Assembly (NCBI GenBank): GCA_016927535.1
Contig: JAFGMM010000153.1
Span: 1-44,963, forward strand
DNA from: Anaerolineae bacterium
GTDB taxonomy: Bacteria; Chloroflexota; Anaerolineae; Aggregatilineales; JAFGMM01
Length of the DNA: 44,963 nt
Reading direction: 5' to 3'
In this document: positions 43,201 to 44,963 of the stretch, one piece after another
Numbering within the stretch: the first letter of the stretch is position 1
How the letters are laid out: every line of letters starts with the position of its first letter
The notes under the pieces: generated by a model
The model's database searches: none
Seen by the model: the letters and a program-made list of their open reading frames with translations, nothing else
Told to the model about the DNA's origin: nothing
Program-made: the position numbers and the translations under genes

Positions 43201-44835
43201 GCCGATCTGGTGGTCACGAAGACCGCCGCGCCGGAAGTAGTGGTCGGGACCGAACTGGTCTACACGATCACAGTGACCAACAACGGCCCGGACGCCGCCT
43301 CCGCCGACGTGCTGCTCAGCGACGCGCTGCCGGCCGGCGTGACGCTGGTCTCGGTAACGCCGAGCGTGGGCACATGCGACGATACCATCGCGTGCAACCT
43401 GGGCCAGTTGGCGGTCGGCGCAAGCGCGACGATCACGGTGACCGTGGTCCCGAACGAGGTCGGCGCGCTGGTCAACACGGCGAGCGCCAGCATGGCGCAG
43501 CCCGCCGATCCGAACCCGGTCAACAACACCGCCAGCGTCGAGACGGCAGTTCTTTGTGTGGACACGGATGCAGACGGCGTGTGCGACGACGCGGACAACT
43601 GTCCGAACGACTACAACCCTGACCAGACCGACAGTGACGGCAACGGCATCGGCGACGCCTGCGACGCCGCGCCGTGTAGCGATGTGGATCAGGATGGCGT
43701 GTGCGACGACGTGGACAACTGCCCGAACGACTACAACCCCAACCAGATGGATTCGGACGGCGATGGCGAGGGCGACATCTGCGAGGTGACGTTGGGTACC
43801 GGCGACGTGCAGGTGACCCTGGTCTGGGACAACACCGATGACATGGACTTGTGGGTAATCGAGCCGAACGGCGAGCGCATCTACTTTGGCTATCGCATCT
43901 CGACGACTGGCGGCCAGTTGGACGTAGATGGTTACGCGGGCTGCTACGGTACGCCCATCGCGGTCGAGAACATCTTCTGGCCGACCGGCCAATCGCCCGA
44001 AGGCACCTACATCGTGGTGGTGGATGAGTTCACGACTTGCGACAACCCGACGCCGGCCAACTGGGAGTTGATTGTGAAGATCAACGGTCAGATCGTGCTG
44101 CACGAGTTCGGTGTGGGGCACGACCCGGCCGGCAACAGCCGTTTTGAGTTCACTTTCGACAACGGCGCGTCTTCCACGACCGCCTTCGCGGTGCAGAGTC
44201 AACCCGACGCCGAAAAGCCCGCTCCGCCTGACACCGACGGCGACTGTGTGCCGGACTACCGGGATACCTGCCCGGCCCAGAGCGACACTGGCTACGGTCT
44301 CGACGCGGTCGGCTGCCCGAACCCGCCGCTTGACTCGGACGGCGACGGCATCGCCGACGCGGAGGACGTGTGCCCCGCCGACCCGGTGCATGACGCAATC
44401 AACGACCCGTGCAACCATGACGAGGACGCGGATGGCTTCGCGGACGACGCGGACGCCTGCCCGCTGGCGGCCGGCGCGCTCAACGGCTGCCCGGACGCGG
44501 ACGGCGACGGCATCACCGACGCGGAGGACGTGTGCCCTGCCGACCCGGTGCACGACGCGATCAACGATCCGTGCAACCACGACGAGGACATGGACAGCTT
44601 TACGGACGATGCGGATGCTTGCCCGCTGGAGGCCGGCGCGCTCAACGGCTGCCCGGACGCGGACGGCGACGGCATCACCGACGCGGAGGACGTGTGCCCC
44701 GCCGACCCGGTGCATGATGCGATCAACGATCCGTGCAACCACGACGAGGATGCCGACGGGGTCGCGGACGATGTGGACGCCTGCCCGCTCCAGCCTAACG
44801 ACGCGGTAGGCGACCCGTGTAACCCTGACGACTGA
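37210..44835 (+). CDS. Giant membrane-anchored exoprotein with subtilisin and papain domains
   Basis: 2541 residues. In order: cytoplasmic TPR-like repeat (5-80); one membrane segment near 90-115; Pro/Ala/Thr-rich linker to about 295; prodomain-like region; S8 subtilisin with Asp408 (VIDSGA), His439 (NGHGC), oxyanion Asn530 and Ser592 (GTSFAAP); a DUF333-like Cys-rich module (about 654-700); C1A papain with Gln802, Cys808 (CGSCWAF), His980 (KGHAVI) and Asn998 (RNSWGEGWG); DUF11 (1034-1146); an ASH-like beta domain; a GH16-like domain with EIDIE at 1357-1361; PKD (from 1478, WDFGDGE at 1508); FN3; two Cys-rich modules (1656-1761 and 1890-1994) each followed by DUF11; thrombospondin-3 repeats; DUF2135-like (2198-2318); more thrombospondin-3 repeats to the end. 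Both proteases keep all catalytic residues. No C-terminal sorting signal seen; topology is probably N-in, C-out. Confidence 0.9.
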   Translation: MEDKNQLVQAARLLKSKDYSGARRLLQSYLKKHRSDSDAWYLLSFALSERSKQVAALRRALKLDPAHAKAKARLAKLNVSASPGRSRFAWWQTATVGGLALGVVAMVALIAFLLQPPTAPALPGGSDEIAGVSEVVEADTAVEAAVAASPDIEIAGADAADARSHVWDAALVQVPAHVSAPALAPAVNAANHVAAPSVALPASVGAPAGASASSAPAAQIVDTGSQAPTNTTSPAAVPINDAGAGEPVNDNAGNGEPAGNNTDDETEPPTDEVEPEATEAPTTPVIDHPLLVNDLPDGAIAGQFVLTVADIDAFVDEVQALGGAVVETIQALDVVVIQIPDDLVNAQALLESSLVTGSEFDYTIAIAGSDALPSDQYRDQQWALDAIGLLNAWDEIVGLPRILVAVIDSGACTHEDAPGIVGGWDFIGDDADPQDENGHGCAVMGILAATPDNGIGITGFPNVDVATYRVLNASGSGSYSDVAAAIVRAVDDGAKVLNISLGGPNRASVLERAVAYAVARGVTVVAAAGNGGADALLYPAAYDGVVAVGAVDQSLQRASFSNYGPGIDLWAPGADILSLALGGGYAQGSGTSFAAPYAAGVAAVEMARGNVLAMGGVVSLSVDELPPIIGPEPSPTPLPEVTPDSSSDLAVMANPAAVYCRDMGYQFTIFGSIGYCAFPNGEQCEAWAFLQGECGQAFSYCAQQGYATETRDDGQNAFSPKYAVCVSDTGEVVGQVTQLFSLSSRATGSGCGGSAQGAFAVPEGRPPAEEEDETIAALAVPSAFNWRGLNDENDWLTAVRDQGQCGSCWAFAAVGIVEAAYNIAHDSATLDLNLSEQYLVSDCSGSGSCCGGWAESALEFIENGDGVPDEACMGYVDGDQIDGCGCTAEDGCLDNCTYRSGDDICSDRTCGDRCSDWQDRVIKIDSWAWVAPDQQSIKQNLITYGPIAVAMGVGNGESGINGHFDENDVYRCDDDSKKGHAVIIVGYDDEGGYWIVRNSWGEGWGDDGYFRVGYGECGIETEPLRAQVSPLAADISVTKTAAAEVEMGEAFTYTITVTNNGPFQATNVVVTDTLPGTVSLGAVTPSQGTCSGANVIICDLGVLVDGATATIEIIVTPNEIGTLINGVDVTTTSADPEANNNTATVETTVVGVPGYGSTPAPGSTLDFGSMTVHQPVSLTLNIFETGNADLEASNPTIIGEHASDFAVAGLTFPLTITDGAPGQDLTVTCTPGDVGERTATLTLSTNDPDNPTVSYSMTCTGQPRIIQFAGLQWIVKSGYNGPGPNHWSDDEQSVWVDTSGHLHLKVRAIDGIWHSAEVYSVEPTSYGMHRFFVIGRVDQLDANVVLGLFLYQDDAREIDIEFAKWGDPFNDKPGHYVVQPGNEHDFPVTLNGTFTTHYISWMDSYVQFKSIHGHYLEPPQPWHLIQDWEYAGGGIPCEGDQLRIHMNLWLVGGESPLDGQEAEIVIKGIQYPAQFERPVAAFESQVNDLNVTFTDQSQPINGITRWRWDFGDGETSADQNPTHTYAAGGTYTVTLTVYGPGGLSTVQHEVTVEDPTPPPPTDLTVLNVWHRRLDMKVDLGWTGITSPDPGHYEVFYSRTPGGPYDTLACATTDLTQTQCRVEGLEFGKRYFFVAQTVQAGYRSLFSNEVEPPPPTCVEAKRAGLIEGSLDRQGVGQVVNTAEYGFALGVASYEEFGSGDIDGQHLFASQALDLQPGATLDFSIPVPECNYQSDLFCGELLIGSPQYDDRLIKARHGGDGWCVLGDTDLAVTKTASAETALVGQEVIYTITVTNNGPYYSYETRLTDTLPANVTLLSVRTSQGRCNNAISCNLGGLAHGDSATVTVKLRVNRVGRLVNTATVTTTRPADFDPSNNTAVAEIVVLDPNPATCVQAKRAGALPYTLNRNGAGQISNFATVPFTIGIASYKEFEPGDIDGQRLFDSLVVTVEPGQTIDLAVTVPDCNYQLDLFCGEVRIPPQYGDDLIKARHGGDGWCPREADLVVTKTAAPEVVVGTELVYTITVTNNGPDAASADVLLSDALPAGVTLVSVTPSVGTCDDTIACNLGQLAVGASATITVTVVPNEVGALVNTASASMAQPADPNPVNNTASVETAVLCVDTDADGVCDDADNCPNDYNPDQTDSDGNGIGDACDAAPCSDVDQDGVCDDVDNCPNDYNPNQMDSDGDGEGDICEVTLGTGDVQVTLVWDNTDDMDLWVIEPNGERIYFGYRISTTGGQLDVDGYAGCYGTPIAVENIFWPTGQSPEGTYIVVVDEFTTCDNPTPANWELIVKINGQIVLHEFGVGHDPAGNSRFEFTFDNGASSTTAFAVQSQPDAEKPAPPDTDGDCVPDYRDTCPAQSDTGYGLDAVGCPNPPLDSDGDGIADAEDVCPADPVHDAINDPCNHDEDADGFADDADACPLAAGALNGCPDADGDGITDAEDVCPADPVHDAINDPCNHDEDMDSFTDDADACPLEAGALNGCPDADGDGITDAEDVCPADPVHDAINDPCNHDEDADGVADDVDACPLQPNDAVGDPCNPDD
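44335..44800 (+). repeat. 162-bp tandem repeat encoding thrombospondin-3-like units
   Basis: GCGGAGGACGTGTGCCC recurs at 44359, 44521 and 44683, a period of 162 bp or 54 codons. Each unit encodes ADGDGITDAEDVCPADPVHD and a second Asp-rich loop with Cys pairs. The copies are nearly identical in DNA, which suggests recent duplication and possible length variation. Confidence 0.8.
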
Positions 44836-44878
44836 GCAAGACGTGCTTTCCAGGGCTGAGTGATCGGTCCAGAGAGTA

Positions 44879-44963
44879 ATCGGGATAGGGGGACGGAAAC
44901 GCCCCCCTCCCACACCACCGGACATGCGGGTCCGCATCCGGCGGTTCGGTCAAGTCTGACGAA
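44879..44963 (-). mobile_element. 3' end of a group II intron (domains V and VI), cut by window edge
   Basis: Read on the minus strand: ACCGCCGGATGCGG pairs with CCGCATGTCCGGTGGT, with a two-base TG bulge, which is the domain V shape. GGGAGGGGGGCG then pairs with CGTCCCCC and TCCC, with an unpaired TA (branch-point A), as in domain VI, ending CCCGAT. The intron 3' boundary is placed after that T at 44879. The tetraloop is not a good GNRA, so it may be a variant or degraded copy. The intron body and any reverse transcriptase would lie beyond the window. It lies 43 bp past the giant gene stop. Confidence 0.55.

Noticed and set aside
41578-44937. Minus-strand open frame of 1119 codons opposite the giant gene
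   Set aside because: It mirrors a GC-rich, repeat-rich plus-strand gene with clear domains; its residues (many Val, Arg, His, Asp) are typical of an antisense shadow and it has no domain.

Overview
The window looks like a piece of a chromosome from a Chloroflexota bacterium, most likely Anaerolineae-like. This is an inference from the gene mix: many sugar ABC transporters with LacI regulators, an F420-type deazaflavin oxidoreductase, DUF11/thrombospondin-3 exoproteins and a moderately high GC content. No rRNA, tRNA or other marker gene that would fix the taxonomy was seen.

Left part (1-8.6 kb): a CheA-type hybrid kinase (minus strand), a divergent 2-hydroxyacid dehydrogenase, a ribose/fructose-type (CUT2) sugar importer operon on the minus strand (ATPase-permease-binding protein), then a small deazaflavin-dependent oxidoreductase and an exported GH43 endo-arabinanase on the plus strand.

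Centre (8.6-25.5 kb): two parallel carbohydrate loci. Locus 1 is binding protein-permease-permease-GH51 arabinofuranosidase (minus strand) with a divergent LacI regulator, followed on the plus strand by an MFS transporter and a methyltransferase. Locus 2 is LacI-binding protein-permease-permease-GH43 hydrolase (all minus strand), with a divergent UxaA-type altronate/galactarate dehydratase. Neither CUT1 importer carries its own ATPase. Both have a perfect hairpin directly after the binding-protein gene. Two near-perfect LacI operators lie 32 bp apart in front of the second LacI gene. GH43, GH51 and UxaA together suggest use of pectin side chains (arabinan) and uronic acids.

Right-centre (25.5-36.6 kb): an OmpR-type two-component pair, a broken phage-tail-like gene joined to an unknown coding end, a leucine-carboxyl-methyltransferase-family enzyme, an FGE-fold protein lacking the FGE cysteines, a large secreted protein of unknown function, a frameshifted GC-rich gene, a DUF1186 protein, and a tightly packed minus-strand operon (YdjM-like hydrolase, flavodoxin, tandem C_GCAxxG_C_C protein). 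An internally deleted IS3-type element follows.

Right end (37-45 kb): a single 2541-residue, membrane-anchored exoprotein carries an intracellular TPR, a subtilisin domain, a DUF333 module, a papain domain, DUF11 repeats, a GH16-like domain, PKD, FN3, two copies of an unrecognised cysteine-rich module, a DUF2135-like domain and calcium-type TSP3 repeats. Upstream are 11-bp phased direct repeats like an OmpR/PhoB-family binding array. The window ends inside what looks like the 3' end (domains V and VI) of a group II intron on the minus strand.
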